Assembly (NCBI RefSeq): GCF_026126425.1
Contig: NZ_JAFMPW010000013.1
Span: forward strand, 1-64,000
Reading direction: 5' to 3'
DNA: 64,000 nucleotides
Origin: Muriicola sp. Z0-33
GTDB lineage: Bacteria > Bacteroidota > Bacteroidia > Flavobacteriales > Flavobacteriaceae
Part shown: piece after piece, positions 19,436-28,958 of the stretch
How the letters are laid out: each line of letters begins with the position of its first letter
How positions within the stretch are numbered: position 1 is the stretch's first letter
The notes under the pieces: generated by a model
Databases searched by the model: none
Told to the model about the DNA's origin: nothing
Seen by the model: the letters and a program-made list of their open reading frames with translations, nothing else
Program-made: the position numbers and the translations under genes

Positions 19436-20704
19436 TTAAACTGTTTCTGCTTTTAATTCTTCTTCTTTACCAGCCGTACCCCTTGGGATAATTGTGGCAT
19501 TCTTCATCCTTTTCATTCTTCTTCTGACGTTGCCGCGAATTACATAATGATCAATAGTTGGCGCAAAGACATTCATTAATAAAATAGCGAGAAAGACGCC
19601 TTCAGGATAGGCAGGGTTAAAAACCCGAATCATTACTGAAATAAACCCAATCAGGAATCCATAGATCCACTTTCCCCTGTTCGTCTGTGCTCCGGTTACC
19701 GGATCTGTTGCCATATAAACTATACCAAACGCAAGGCCACCCACAATGAGATGTTTCCAAAAGTCGAAACTCATCAGGCCGTAAAACTTGCTGGTCTCAG
19801 CTATCCATCCGGCATCTGCAACACCGTTGAATACAAGTCCCATTACCAGGGCGCCTGCCACCGCACTTACCATAATACGCCAACTGGCTATCTTTGAGAA
19901 AATCAAAAACAAACCGCCTAGCAGACATAAAAAGGCTGAGGTTTCACCAACAGAGCCTGGAATAAAACCAAAGAACATATCCGAGACAGAATAGTCGAAC
20001 GTGCCATTCTGTGCAAGGTATCCAAGTACGGTTTCACCAGAAATAGCATCCGTGGTTCCTGCTCTTTCCACTGCTCCATGAACCCAAACTTTATCACCAC
20101 TCATCCAGGTAGGGTAAGCAAAGAACAAAAATGCCCGGATAGTAAGTGCAGGGTTAAGGATATTCATTCCTGTACCACCAAAAACTTCTTTCCCAATTAC
20201 CACCCCAAAAACAACTGCAACAGCAAGCATCCATAAGGGAGTGTCAACAGGAACAATCAAAGGAACCAACATCCCTGTCACCAGATATCCTTCTTCTACT
20301 TCATGTCCTTTAATTACTGCGAAAATAAACTCGATGAACAATCCTACGCCGTAAGAAACTATTACCAAAGGAATCACTTGCACAAATCCCAGCCAAAAGT
20401 TTTCCCAGGTTAAAAAGTGTTCCATTACAGAGAAATTCTCCGGAAACCCATTTATTGCGGAATAGTGCTGATAGCCAGTGTTAAAAAATGAAAATAACAA
20501 TACGGGTATCAAGGCCATAATGACCGTATTCATGGTACGCTTTAAATCGTCCACCACTCGCACATGTGATCCTGAATGTGTAGTTTCATCCGGGGAAAAC
20601 AAAAAGGTATGGAAAGCATTAAACGCCGGGGCCATTTTCTTACCCCTGTATCTATGCTTTAAAATGTGTAACCTTTTTTTGAATGTCAATCTCTTATCGC
20701 TCAT
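19436..20704 (-). CDS. nqrB: Na+-translocating NADH:quinone reductase subunit B
   Basis: The protein has 422 residues from MSDKRLTFKK. The frame extends 25 codons further into nqrA, but this ATG lies 2 nt after the nqrA stop and gives the family N-terminus. It has about ten transmembrane helices. It binds FMN covalently on the Thr of DAISGETVLG (about residue 225) and riboflavin non-covalently, and forms the sodium path. The Glu inside the motif (SGET rather than SGAT) is worth noting. Confidence 0.95.
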   Translation of the reverse strand: MSDKRLTFKKRLHILKHRYRGKKMAPAFNAFHTFLFSPDETTHSGSHVRVVDDLKRTMNTVIMALIPVLLFSFFNTGYQHYSAINGFPENFSVMEHFLTWENFWLGFVQVIPLVIVSYGVGLFIEFIFAVIKGHEVEEGYLVTGMLVPLIVPVDTPLWMLAVAVVFGVVIGKEVFGGTGMNILNPALTIRAFLFFAYPTWMSGDKVWVHGAVERAGTTDAISGETVLGYLAQNGTFDYSVSDMFFGFIPGSVGETSAFLCLLGGLFLIFSKIASWRIMVSAVAGALVMGLVFNGVADAGWIAETSKFYGLMSFDFWKHLIVGGLAFGIVYMATDPVTGAQTNRGKWIYGFLIGFISVMIRVFNPAYPEGVFLAILLMNVFAPTIDHYVIRGNVRRRMKRMKNATIIPRGTAGKEEELKAETV

Positions 20705-20706
20705 CT

Positions 20707-22059
20707 TTATCCAATTTCTTGATGTAGTAAATCCAATCCTTCTCGAATTATCTGCTGATGGGGTTGTTTGGAGATGCAAATAAATTCAGTTAATGAAAAG
20801 TCTTCCGGGATTACTTCATATAGTCCCAGTTGTTCCATTTCATCTAAGTCTTTTACCATGCAAGCTTTTAATAGTTGCAAAGGGTATATATCCATAGGAA
20901 AAACTTCCTCATACCTCCCGGTAACAACAAAAGCCCTGTGCTCACCATTTGTATTTGTAGACAGATCGTATTTCTTTTTTGGTTGCATCCAGGAAAATGT
21001 CAAAGCTCTGGTAGATGAAATCTTATCGAAGACAGGTTTGTTCCAACCAAATAGCTCATAGTCATCTCCTTCCGGAATTGCGGATACGGTAATATTGTAA
21101 AAACCAAGATGCCCATCCTGTTTGGATTTAGATCCGGTTAGTACGTCACCATTAATTACTCTGAAATTTTTAATATTAACTCCACTGGCATATAGAAAGG
21201 TTGCAATTTCTGCCCCTATCTTAGTTGCATAATATTTAGGAGATTTTACAGAAGAACCCACAAGTGCCACGATACGCTCAGGGTTGTATTTCCCTGTTAA
21301 CATAGCTTCTCCAATGATTACAAGATCCTGAGGAGAAAGCGTCCATACCAACTCGCCTTTATTTATTGGATCTATTTTATTTATCTGTGTCCCTACCAAT
21401 CCGGCCGGATGTGGTCCGGAAACCTTATGAAGTGTAATTCCTTTTAAAGCATCAAAAGGGGATGTGCCATTTTTCCCAACGGAAACATGCACTTTTCCAG
21501 GAGTTAGCTTGGACAGGGCGGTTAAAGCAGCTTGCAATTCAACTTCTTTACCATTAAGTACATAATCAACATCAGCTGCCAGAGGTGCTGTCACATAAGC
21601 AGATATAAATATTGCTTTTGGCGTGGTGTCAGGATCTGCTATCAGATCATATGGCCTTTGTTTTATAAACGGCCAGCAACCGGATTTTAACAGATAAGCC
21701 CTGATATTTTCATCAGTAGCTGTTTCAGGATCCAAAGGAACATGTTCCAATTGCTCCTGATTCTTATCTGCCAGGATTTTTAGACTTAAAATTCTTCTGC
21801 GTGCGCCACGTACAATTTCTATCAATTCCCCACTAACAGGAGACACAAATAACATTTCCTCATTGCTTTTTTCGTAAAACAGCGCTTCGCCGGCCTTTAC
21901 CTCGGCGCCCTGTTTCACGAGCATTTTAGGGGTTATTCCATGAAAATCCTGAAGATTTATTGCGTAAACGTTGCTTAAAACAGCTTTGGAAGTAGTGAGT
22001 TCCGCAGCACCAACAAGGTTAATGTTTAAGCCTTTTTTAATACGGATGTCTTTTGACAT
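20707..22059 (-). CDS. nqrA: Na+-translocating NADH:quinone reductase subunit A
   Basis: The protein has 450 residues and is a soluble peripheral subunit on the cytoplasmic face. It contributes to quinone handling. The N-terminus has KGLNINLVGAAE, and further signatures are GMTPKM-like GITPKMLVKQG, RGARRRILSL and LSPQDLVIIGEAMLTG. It is the first gene of the operon. The partner quinone is presumably menaquinone in this group. Confidence 0.96.
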   Translation of the reverse strand: MSKDIRIKKGLNINLVGAAELTTSKAVLSNVYAINLQDFHGITPKMLVKQGAEVKAGEALFYEKSNEEMLFVSPVSGELIEIVRGARRRILSLKILADKNQEQLEHVPLDPETATDENIRAYLLKSGCWPFIKQRPYDLIADPDTTPKAIFISAYVTAPLAADVDYVLNGKEVELQAALTALSKLTPGKVHVSVGKNGTSPFDALKGITLHKVSGPHPAGLVGTQINKIDPINKGELVWTLSPQDLVIIGEAMLTGKYNPERIVALVGSSVKSPKYYATKIGAEIATFLYASGVNIKNFRVINGDVLTGSKSKQDGHLGFYNITVSAIPEGDDYELFGWNKPVFDKISSTRALTFSWMQPKKKYDLSTNTNGEHRAFVVTGRYEEVFPMDIYPLQLLKACMVKDLDEMEQLGLYEVIPEDFSLTEFICISKQPHQQIIREGLDLLHQEIG

Positions 22060-22183
22060 ATATCGTAGACCTTAGTTAGAACCGCCCTTATTGGGCATTT
22101 GATATAAGATGACCTTTATGACCGTATTTATTCTATGCAATGGTCTAATGGCCAAGGTGATTTTTCTTTGTATAAATACGCTG

Positions 22184-22191
22184 CAAAAGTA
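22184..22191 (-). promoter_or_regulatory. -7 box for the nqr operon
   Basis: TACTTTTG on the minus strand matches TAnnTTTG. The -33 element is poor. It leaves a leader of about 120 nt before nqrA. Confidence 0.5.
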
Positions 22192-22274
22192 GCACTTAAT
22201 GGAAAGTTTTCATAATTATTATCTAGAAATTTGGGCTTTACATCGATAGGAATTTTTCGGGCATGCTTTTTGTT

Positions 22275-22282
22275 TACCTTTG
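22275..22282 (+). promoter_or_regulatory. -7 box for the T9SS Plug-type gene
   Basis: TACCTTTG matches TAnnTTTG, with only a T run where TTG is expected. The leader to the ATG at 22302 would be about 13 nt. Confidence 0.5.
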
Positions 22283-22301
22283 CCTGAAAATTCTGTGAAA
22301 A

Positions 22302-23546
22302 ATGCGCCCAATCCTTAAACAGATTGTTTTACTATTCTTTAGCCTCTCGCTTTATGCGCAGGTACAGGAGGAGGTGCACCCACCTTCAAATATAAAATCT
22401 GTAATTTTTAAAGGGCCTACAGAAGATCAATTTCCAATAGTACAGCTGGGAGAACCTATTTATCTGGAATTTGATGACATCCTTGCTAACGAACAGGATT
22501 ATTATTACAAAATTGTTCATTGCGATTACGACTGGACGCCTTCCCAGCTCTTAAAATCGCAATACCTGAACGGAGTGGACAACCAACGTATAATAGACTA
22601 TGAGAACAGTTATAATACACTTCAACCTTATTCTAATTACAGGCTAACCATCCCAAATGAAAATTTAAGATTAAAAGTTAGTGGCAACTACCTTATCGAG
22701 ATTTACAACAGCTCATATGAATTACAGTTTTCCAGAAGGTTCCTTGTCTATAAAGACCTGGCTAAGGTAGGGGCATACACCAAGCGGTCCAGGGATTTTA
22801 ATTTTTTAAATGAAAAGCAGTCCGTACAATTCTCGGTTTTTCCTTCCGGTATTCAGCTTGTGAACCCTAAGAAAGAGGTGAAAATTGTAATTCTTCAGAA
22901 TTACCACTGGCCCACTGCCCGCTATAATATTCCGCCACAATTTACAATGGGAAGTGAATTGGTTTACAAATATGACAAGGAGACAAGTTTTTTTGGCGGC
23001 AATGAGTTCCTAAATGTCGACACTAAAGACCTAAGGGCTCCAACAGCAGCCATCTCTCACATTGAATATAAGGATTTGTACCACACCTATCTTTTTACAA
23101 ATCTTTATAGAAACGACAGGCCTTATACCTATTTTCCAGATATCAACGGCGACTTTGTAATACGCACTTTACAGGGAAGCAATGTCTCCAGGGAGGCCGA
23201 ATATACTCAGGTACATTTTAGCTTACCTTATACCGAAATGATAGGACTGGACGAAGTTTTTGTCTTCGGTAAATTTAATAATTATGTCCTGGAAGAAGTA
23301 AATAGAATGACCTACAACGAGACTAATGGTAATCTGGAAGCTACTATTCTTCTTAAACAAGGCTTTTACAATTATAAATATGTAATCCAAAGAGAGGACC
23401 AAACCGTTGAATTAAATACGATCAGCGGAAATTTTCACTTCACCGAAAACAACTATACTGTACTGGTCTACTACAGAAACTTCGGAGAGCTCTATGATAG
23501 TTTAATTGGAATTGGATCTACCAACTCCAAAGATATTACCAACTAG
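22302..23546 (+). CDS. DUF5103 protein, type IX secretion system Plug component
   Basis: The protein has 414 residues. The signal peptide is cleaved near residue 19 (LYAQ). It then matches DUF5103: PPSNIKSVIF, YYYKIVHCDYDW, NYLIEIY and a C-terminal ~100 residues with an Ig or CBM-like beta fold ending in VLVYYRNFGELYD. In Flavobacterium this family closes the periplasmic side of the SprA translocon after substrate release. It stands alone and divergent from nqr; T9SS genes are usually dispersed in this group. Confidence 0.88.
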   Translation: MRPILKQIVLLFFSLSLYAQVQEEVHPPSNIKSVIFKGPTEDQFPIVQLGEPIYLEFDDILANEQDYYYKIVHCDYDWTPSQLLKSQYLNGVDNQRIIDYENSYNTLQPYSNYRLTIPNENLRLKVSGNYLIEIYNSSYELQFSRRFLVYKDLAKVGAYTKRSRDFNFLNEKQSVQFSVFPSGIQLVNPKKEVKIVILQNYHWPTARYNIPPQFTMGSELVYKYDKETSFFGGNEFLNVDTKDLRAPTAAISHIEYKDLYHTYLFTNLYRNDRPYTYFPDINGDFVIRTLQGSNVSREAEYTQVHFSLPYTEMIGLDEVFVFGKFNNYVLEEVNRMTYNETNGNLEATILLKQGFYNYKYVIQREDQTVELNTISGNFHFTENNYTVLVYYRNFGELYDSLIGIGSTNSKDITN

Positions 23547-24130
23547 CAAATAATATAACTTTAGCATACTGAAGTTTCAGAGATTGCAGAATGATTGCTA
23601 AGACCATTTATTTCGTTTGCATCTTAAAAAAGATCGGCTCATTGGTTTTAAATACAATACATCAGAAATGTACTATAGAAATCCGAAAAGATAATGAGGC
23701 TTCCTTCTAAACAATGGATAGTTTCCTTAGCAATAAGACTGCCTATTGGCCAACTTATTTCCCGCCCCCTCTAAACGCCATTCTTTGGCTCACTGGCCTT
23801 TACCCTCTTCATATGATAGGTTTACATCAGAAAAAGATATACTTATACCGATTATGTCATCTATAGTTTTCATAATCAGTCCTTATTATTTATCTTGCTC
23901 ATTATTAGTTTCTTAGTTGACTTAAATTTTTAAAGTTAACAGTGCATTAATTTTCATTTTGATCCTTGCGATCTTTCTGTATAAAGCAATGCGGAACTTA
24001 TAGAAACAAGGTAGGTTTAAAACAATATTAAAATACCTGTTTCTTAATGCTATTTTTTTTATTTTAGCCGGTGTGACCGTCTTTATATTGATAGTTGTAG
24101 GCGTTTTCACTTATTAGACAGAACCAGATT
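23547..24130. other. Gene-poor stretch
   Basis: No convincing complete gene is present. Two short plus-strand frames (23591-23710, 39 codons, and 23714 to about 23866) have no family signature. A possible decayed membrane gene lies at 23926-24117. I see no tRNA or clear terminator. Confidence 0.6.
23926..24117 (+). pseudogene. Possible remnant of a small membrane protein gene
   Basis: One reading frame encodes two strongly hydrophobic segments, SALIFILILAIFLYKAMRNL and FLNAIFFILAGVTVFILIVV, separated by a single in-frame TAG at 24001-24003 and a basic stretch. No start codon is present. It looks like a two-helix membrane protein broken by a stop, but it could be chance AT-rich sequence. Confidence 0.3.
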
Positions 24131-24517
24131 ATGATCACTCAAGTAACCAAAGGCATTAAAATATCTGTAGATACTAGTTTTGAAGGAACCTTCTTCAAGA
24201 ACTATAAAATGCATTTTGCATTTGGCTATACCATAACTATTGAGAATCAAAGCAAGGATTCGGTTCAACTTACTTCCAGGCATTGGGAAATCTATGACTC
24301 ACTCAACGACTTTGAAGTGCTGGATGGTGAAGGAGTGATTGGAAAAAAACCAGTTATCAAACCCGGGGAATCGCACACTTATAGCTCCGGATGTCTTTTA
24401 GCTTCTCCTATAGGAGCTATGAAAGGCCATTATAATATGGTTAATTTTACTTCCACTGAAAAATTTCGTGTGTACGTACCCACTTTTAAGTTCAGTGCCC
24501 CTTTTGCCTTGAATTAA
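24131..24517 (+). CDS. apaG: ApaG domain protein
   Basis: The protein has 128 residues, the normal ApaG length. It is a single fibronectin-III-like beta domain with YTITIENQSKDSVQL near residue 38, SRHWEIYDS, GVIGKKPVIKPGES and the GAMKGHYNMV block. ApaG is linked to Co2+/Mg2+ resistance in enterobacteria, but its biochemical role is unsettled. No operon partner is clear. Confidence 0.93.
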   Translation: MITQVTKGIKISVDTSFEGTFFKNYKMHFAFGYTITIENQSKDSVQLTSRHWEIYDSLNDFEVLDGEGVIGKKPVIKPGESHTYSSGCLLASPIGAMKGHYNMVNFTSTEKFRVYVPTFKFSAPFALN

Positions 24518-24636
24518 ACCGGAATTTTACTTATACACTTACCCCCCCGTTACATAGTTTATTATGCCTGGCGCTTTACAACACTTGTATTAGCCAATTC
24601 TTAATTTGGCATTGTTACAATCAGCACAAATTTCCG

Positions 24637-24644
24637 TATTTTTG
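24637..24644 (+). promoter_or_regulatory. -7 box for pruA
   Basis: TATTTTTG matches TAnnTTTG. A TTG lies 22 nt upstream, slightly further than ideal. The ATG is at 24674. Confidence 0.45.
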
Positions 24645-24673
24645 CATGGATTTTTAACTTAAAAAAATAAAGA

Positions 24674-26302
24674 ATGGGTAAAGGGTTTTTTCAGGTGCCA
24701 ACCGCCGTAAATGAACCAATAAAAAATTATGCTCCCGGTACTTCGGAAAGAACAGAAGTGCTAGAGCAGTACAAGAAATATTTTGAAGGACAAGTTGATG
24801 TTCCCTTATACATTGGTGATAAGGAAATACAGACTGGGAACAAGAAACCCATGTCTCCCCCTCATGATCATAAACACATTGTAGGGCACTACCACATAGC
24901 CGAAAAGAAACATGTTAGCGAAGCGATTGATAATTGTCTGAAAGCAAAATCTTCCTGGGCGGCTCTTAACTGGGAACAGCGAGCAGCCATTTTTTTGAAG
25001 GCTGCAGATCTTATCGCAGGTCCCTATAGGGCAAAGATCAATGCGGCAACCATGATAGCCCAATCTAAAACCATCCATCAGGCCGAAATAGATGCAGCAT
25101 GTGAATTTATAGATTTTCTAAGGTTTAATGTTGAGTTCATGTCGCAGATTTATGAGGAACAACCAGAATCTGCTGAAGGGATTTGGAATAGGGTGGAATA
25201 CAGGCCACTCGAAGGTTTTGTATATGCCATTACTCCATTTAACTTTACCGCAATTGCGGGGAATCTTCCGGCCAGTGCTGCTCTGATGGGCAATGTAGTG
25301 GTTTGGAAACCCAGTGATAGCCAGATATTTTCGGCCAAAGTAATTGTTGATGTATTCAAAGAAGCAGGGGTGCCAGATGGCGTAATAAACGTGGTTTACG
25401 GAGATCCTGTCATGATTACTGAAACCGTTTTATCCAGTCCGGATTTTGCTGGCATTCACTTTACAGGCTCTACCCATGTTTTTAAATCTTTATGGAAGCA
25501 AATTGGCAATAACATAGAGATATATAAAACCTACCCCAGGATTGTTGGTGAAACTGGAGGAAAAGACTTTATCCTTGCCCATCCAACGGCAAAACCTCAA
25601 CAAGTAGCTACTGCAATTACAAGAGGAGCCTTTGAATTTCAAGGGCAGAAGTGTAGTGCAGCCTCCAGGGTTTATCTTCCCAAATCCACATCGGAAGAAA
25701 TACTGGAATTGGTGAAAAAGGATCTGAAATCTATTAATTCCCCAGGTTCTCCTGAAGACATGACCAACTTTATTACAGCTGTGATTCATGAAGGATCCTT
25801 TGATAAATTGGAGCGTTACATTCAGCAGGCTAAAAAAGACGAATCTGCACAAATTGTTGCAGGTGGAGGTTGTGATAAATCGAAAGGTTATTTTATAGAA
25901 CCTACTGTTATTGTTACCTCAGACCCCCATTACACGACAATGGAAACCGAGTTATTTGGACCTGTGGTTACTGTTTACGTCTATGATGATAAAGACTGGG
26001 AAAAAACTTTAAACCTTGTAGATACTACTTCTGAATACGCATTAACCGGGGCCGTTTTAGCCACTGACAGATACGCAATTGATCAAGCCACAAAAGCCCT
26101 TGAGAATTGTGCCGGTAATTTCTACATCAATGACAAGCCAACTGGCGCTGTAGTAGGACAACAACCCTTTGGAGGCGCCAGAGCTTCCGGAACTAATGAC
26201 AAGGCGGGTTCTGCACAGAATTTACTTAGATGGGTTTCTCCAAGATTAATTAAAGAAACTTTTGTAACCCCTGAAGATTACCGGTATCCGTTTTTGGGAT
26301 AA
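24674..26302 (+). CDS. pruA: L-glutamate gamma-semialdehyde (P5C) dehydrogenase
   Basis: The protein has 542 residues. It oxidises glutamate semialdehyde to glutamate with NAD+, the second step of proline breakdown. It is the monofunctional form close to mitochondrial ALDH4A1. AITPFNFTAIAGNLP, VVWKPSD, the FTGS cofactor loop, the general base Glu in GETGGKDF and the catalytic Cys in FEFQGQKCSAASR are all present. It is a single-gene unit with its own promoter and terminator; no putA-like partner is nearby. Confidence 0.97.
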   Translation: MGKGFFQVPTAVNEPIKNYAPGTSERTEVLEQYKKYFEGQVDVPLYIGDKEIQTGNKKPMSPPHDHKHIVGHYHIAEKKHVSEAIDNCLKAKSSWAALNWEQRAAIFLKAADLIAGPYRAKINAATMIAQSKTIHQAEIDAACEFIDFLRFNVEFMSQIYEEQPESAEGIWNRVEYRPLEGFVYAITPFNFTAIAGNLPASAALMGNVVVWKPSDSQIFSAKVIVDVFKEAGVPDGVINVVYGDPVMITETVLSSPDFAGIHFTGSTHVFKSLWKQIGNNIEIYKTYPRIVGETGGKDFILAHPTAKPQQVATAITRGAFEFQGQKCSAASRVYLPKSTSEEILELVKKDLKSINSPGSPEDMTNFITAVIHEGSFDKLERYIQQAKKDESAQIVAGGGCDKSKGYFIEPTVIVTSDPHYTTMETELFGPVVTVYVYDDKDWEKTLNLVDTTSEYALTGAVLATDRYAIDQATKALENCAGNFYINDKPTGAVVGQQPFGGARASGTNDKAGSAQNLLRWVSPRLIKETFVTPEDYRYPFLG

Positions 26303-26321
26303 GTTATTTTATTAAATTAAG

Positions 26322-26351
26322 AAAGCCCCAGGTGAACCTCTGGGCTTTTTT
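26322..26351 (+). terminator. Terminator after pruA
   Basis: AAAGCCC pairs with GGGCTTT and extends with one bulge around CAGG, followed by a T6 run. Confidence 0.85.
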
Positions 26352-26573
26352 GTTTTGGTTAACTTATAATATTGAGTTAATAGCCATAACCCAAATGCAT
26401 TGGTAAGCGGAGAATTTTGTAATTTAAAAACAACTTAAACATTAAAACAAAACAAGTATCCCTGTTCTTTGCTTTATATTGCTACTTGGAGCCGAATAGT
26501 TTTAACTATCCCGAATTTAAGCTAATTAAAGAAGCAGCAGATTAAATGGTGTACAATAAAAAACGATTTAATT

Positions 26574-27026
26574 ATGAACAAAAAAGTCTTCTTAATTGTC
26601 CTTCATATAATGACTGCAGTATCCCTAAGCTCCCAACAAAATTGTTTAAGTACAGAAAGGTTATTGGCTATGGATGCAGCCTGGGAAAAAGCCCTGTTAA
26701 CATCCGATACCCAACAATTAAATTCCATGCTGGCCGAAGACTTTATCTGGGTTCATAACCACGCTTCCCTTACAGACTCAAAAGCCATGCTTCTGCAACG
26801 GGCATCTGATCCAAAGATTGGAGCTACAGGAAAGACCAGGTCACGTGTTCAAAGAGATGTTAGCGTAATTATTAAAGGTGCAACCGGGGTGGTTACGGGA
26901 ACTACGGTTGTAGATCGTGGCCCTAGTCCGACCACCTATCATTTTATGAGGACCTATGTTGAAAATAACGGGAATTGCTTACTGCTGGCTAACCATACCA
27001 TGGCCGTTCCGGATAAGGGAGAATAA
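26574..27026 (+). CDS. Exported DUF4440 / NTF2-like protein
   Basis: The protein has 150 residues. It has an N-terminal signal peptide (MNKKVFLIVLHIM; cleavage near SSQ). The rest is a single cone-shaped NTF2-like domain: MDAAWEKALLTSD, LAEDFIWVHNHA, VVTGTTVVD and TYHFMRTYVENNG. These proteins range from isomerase-like enzymes to plain binding domains, so the activity cannot be named. It appears monocistronic. Confidence 0.82.
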   Translation: MNKKVFLIVLHIMTAVSLSSQQNCLSTERLLAMDAAWEKALLTSDTQQLNSMLAEDFIWVHNHASLTDSKAMLLQRASDPKIGATGKTRSRVQRDVSVIIKGATGVVTGTTVVDRGPSPTTYHFMRTYVENNGNCLLLANHTMAVPDKGE

Positions 27027-27252
27027 TAACGAGAATTCAATTGCTAAAAGTATTAAAAGATATTAAAGGGAAAAGTGGGCGCTGCCATAAAAAATAATAC
27101 TAAACAAGCTTCTAAAGTAATATTCGGTGCCTTTTAACTTCTATTATTCTCCTTTAAACTGTTCAATTTCCTAATATGGGAGTTCTGACGTAAATTTCAA
27201 TTATAATTGTCCATTTTAGAAGAAGTACTCAATCAATTTTAAGTAAAAAACC

Positions 27253-27975
27253 TTGAATACAAACGGGAGCATTCCATATCTAAAACTGCCCTTCCAATTC
27301 AACCAGGAAAGGCTTTTAAACGATTTGTCAATAATTGCTGAGAATAAATGGATTCCACATTTTAATACCGCAGGTTATAACGGGGAATGGAAAGTTATTC
27401 CTCTGTATTCACAGAATGGCAGGGACAATGATATTTTTGCACTACCGGTGGAAAATCCCGTAATACAAGAAACAGCCATTTTAAAAGCCTGTGATTATAT
27501 GCAGGAGGTAATCAACTCTTTTAAGGTTCCTATTCTCTCTGCCCGCATTTTAAGATTGGGAAAAGGAGCAAAAATTAAGCCACACAAGGATCATGAATTA
27601 GGCTACGAAAACAATAATTTCAGATTGCATATTCCTATTAGCACCAATGATAAAGTTCAATTCATCCTGGATGGGGTCAACATAGTCATGCGGCCAGGTG
27701 AGTGCTGGTATACCAACGTTAATTATGAGCATAGTGTGGCCAATGAAGGCAAAACTGATCGGGTGCATTTGGTCATTGACGGCGGAAGAAATGAATGGTC
27801 CGATAAATTGTTTTTTTCATTAGCCCCCAAGGAGCGTTTCAGGACGGCACCTAAAGAAATTGAGGATCCGGAAACCCTTAGAAAAATCATTGACCAATTG
27901 ACACTGAGCAATGAGCCGGCTGCCCAATCCTTGATTGAACAATTGCAACAAAAACTTAATCAGACAGCCCCTTGA
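27253..27975 (+). CDS. Aspartyl/asparaginyl beta-hydroxylase-type dioxygenase
   Basis: The protein has 240 residues from a TTG start; no ATG is available near the N-terminus. It has the double-stranded beta-helix of Fe(II)/2-oxoglutarate enzymes: the iron ligands are H-x-D in KPHKDHELG (about residues 114-116) and the distal His in NYEHSVANEG, with an Arg in DRVHLVIDGG for 2-oxoglutarate. The last ~50 residues are a helical extension. The substrate is unknown. Confidence 0.85.
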   Translation: MNTNGSIPYLKLPFQFNQERLLNDLSIIAENKWIPHFNTAGYNGEWKVIPLYSQNGRDNDIFALPVENPVIQETAILKACDYMQEVINSFKVPILSARILRLGKGAKIKPHKDHELGYENNNFRLHIPISTNDKVQFILDGVNIVMRPGECWYTNVNYEHSVANEGKTDRVHLVIDGGRNEWSDKLFFSLAPKERFRTAPKEIEDPETLRKIIDQLTLSNEPAAQSLIEQLQQKLNQTAP

Positions 27976-28019
27976 GAATTGAACTTTATTCTGTTTTATG
28001 CGTCTTCTGCTCAATTCTC
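27974..28019. repeat. Inverted repeat, 9-bp arms
   Basis: GAGAATTGA (27974-27982) pairs with TCAATTCTC (28011-28019). It overlaps the stop codon of the preceding gene. There is no T run, so it may be an mRNA-stabilising stem rather than a terminator. Confidence 0.5.
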
Positions 28020-28360
28020 TACAGGAAATCTAATCCAAACAAATTTGAAAATTAAAATCTAACCGTTTAAGATATTCAATCTCAACATCACGCCCTATCC
28101 CATTCCTGGGGCATACAATGAATATGGAGAACAGTCTGAGCAAAACAACTCAACCTCCCCGACTATTAAAAATAAACGGCAAAAAACAGGAGAAACTGAC
28201 TATATAAAAAAAGGGAATAGCAAGATCCTGTAATATTACGGAGGTATTTTTTTATAAAGATTTTTGTGGCCTTGGATTAAAAAAACGAATGTCCTATTGC
28301 CTGGAAATTCTAATGGCCAACCAATGAAATGTACTATTCAAAGGCGAGGAAGTCATCTAA
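28020..28360. other. Intergenic stretch, no gene seen
   Basis: The stretch is AT-rich and contains stop codons in all frames. A 10-bp palindrome GTAATATTAC lies near 28231. I see no promoter or RNA gene. Confidence 0.6.
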
Positions 28361-28954
28361 TTACAAACTATAACGGTTCCCTACATCCGACAGGGGGATA
28401 CATCCCAGGTACTGTTGGGGAATTGGATCGTAATTTAATACCTTCTCTCCAATTTCCTCCGAGGTAAAATACCCCCATATTGCCATAGATTTCAATGACC
28501 TGTAAAATCCTATAGGTTCTTGTTTCCCTACAGCAGTTCCCCAAACCGAACCACCAAATTTACCCGATTTAGCTTCAGCGACCCTTAATACCTCTTTCTT
28601 CTGATCATCGTTTAACCCAACAAAATCAGCTCCCAATCCCTGGCAGTACATCTCGTTAAAATTGCTTATACCTGATCTGAAGTCCTGCTGTCCTTCCGAG
28701 CTGAAAGTCTTTGCAACTACTTTATCTATAAACAGGTCTACCTTCACATCCAGTGCACCAGGAGTATTGGTGCGGGGTAATATTTGGTCTACAATGGAAG
28801 AAATAAATTTGGCCTCCCCTTCATCAAAAAAAAGCGGTTGCCAGCTTTGTCTTGTTTCTGATTTACAAGATTGTAATAAGGATATTAAAGTAGGCATTGT
28901 AAATGCCGCCCCGGCCATCCATCCTGCACTTTGCAAAGCTTTTCTCCTGTCCAT
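28361..28954 (-). CDS. Gluconate 2-dehydrogenase subunit 3 family protein
   Basis: The protein has 197 residues. The twin-arginine start (MDRRKALQ) with a following hydrophobic stretch marks a Tat-exported small subunit; a Cys near residue 30 (LLQSC) could be a lipid site. FISSIVDQILPRTNTPGA is the family signature. In gluconate, sorbitol and glucose FAD dehydrogenases this subunit escorts the GMC catalytic subunit through the Tat pathway. It lies 4 nt downstream of the GMC gene. A cytochrome c third subunit is not adjacent. Confidence 0.9.
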   Translation of the reverse strand: MDRRKALQSAGWMAGAAFTMPTLISLLQSCKSETRQSWQPLFFDEGEAKFISSIVDQILPRTNTPGALDVKVDLFIDKVVAKTFSSEGQQDFRSGISNFNEMYCQGLGADFVGLNDDQKKEVLRVAEAKSGKFGGSVWGTAVGKQEPIGFYRSLKSMAIWGYFTSEEIGEKVLNYDPIPQQYLGCIPLSDVGNRYSL

Positions 28955-28958
28955 AGAT

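Noticed and set aside
20705-20779. N-terminal extension of nqrB
   Set aside because: The 25 extra codons lie inside nqrA; the ATG at 20704 fits the family.
23591-23866. Two short plus-strand frames in the 23.5-24.1 kb gap
   Set aside because: They have ATGs but no recognisable domain, promoter or hydrophobic pattern; kept only as a note.
26303-26573. Searched for a tRNA or small RNA between pruA and the DUF4440 gene
   Set aside because: Only the pruA terminator is supported; no cloverleaf was seen.
28264-28467. Plus-strand TTG frame of 67 codons
   Set aside because: It overlaps the small-subunit gene on the other strand and has no family signature.
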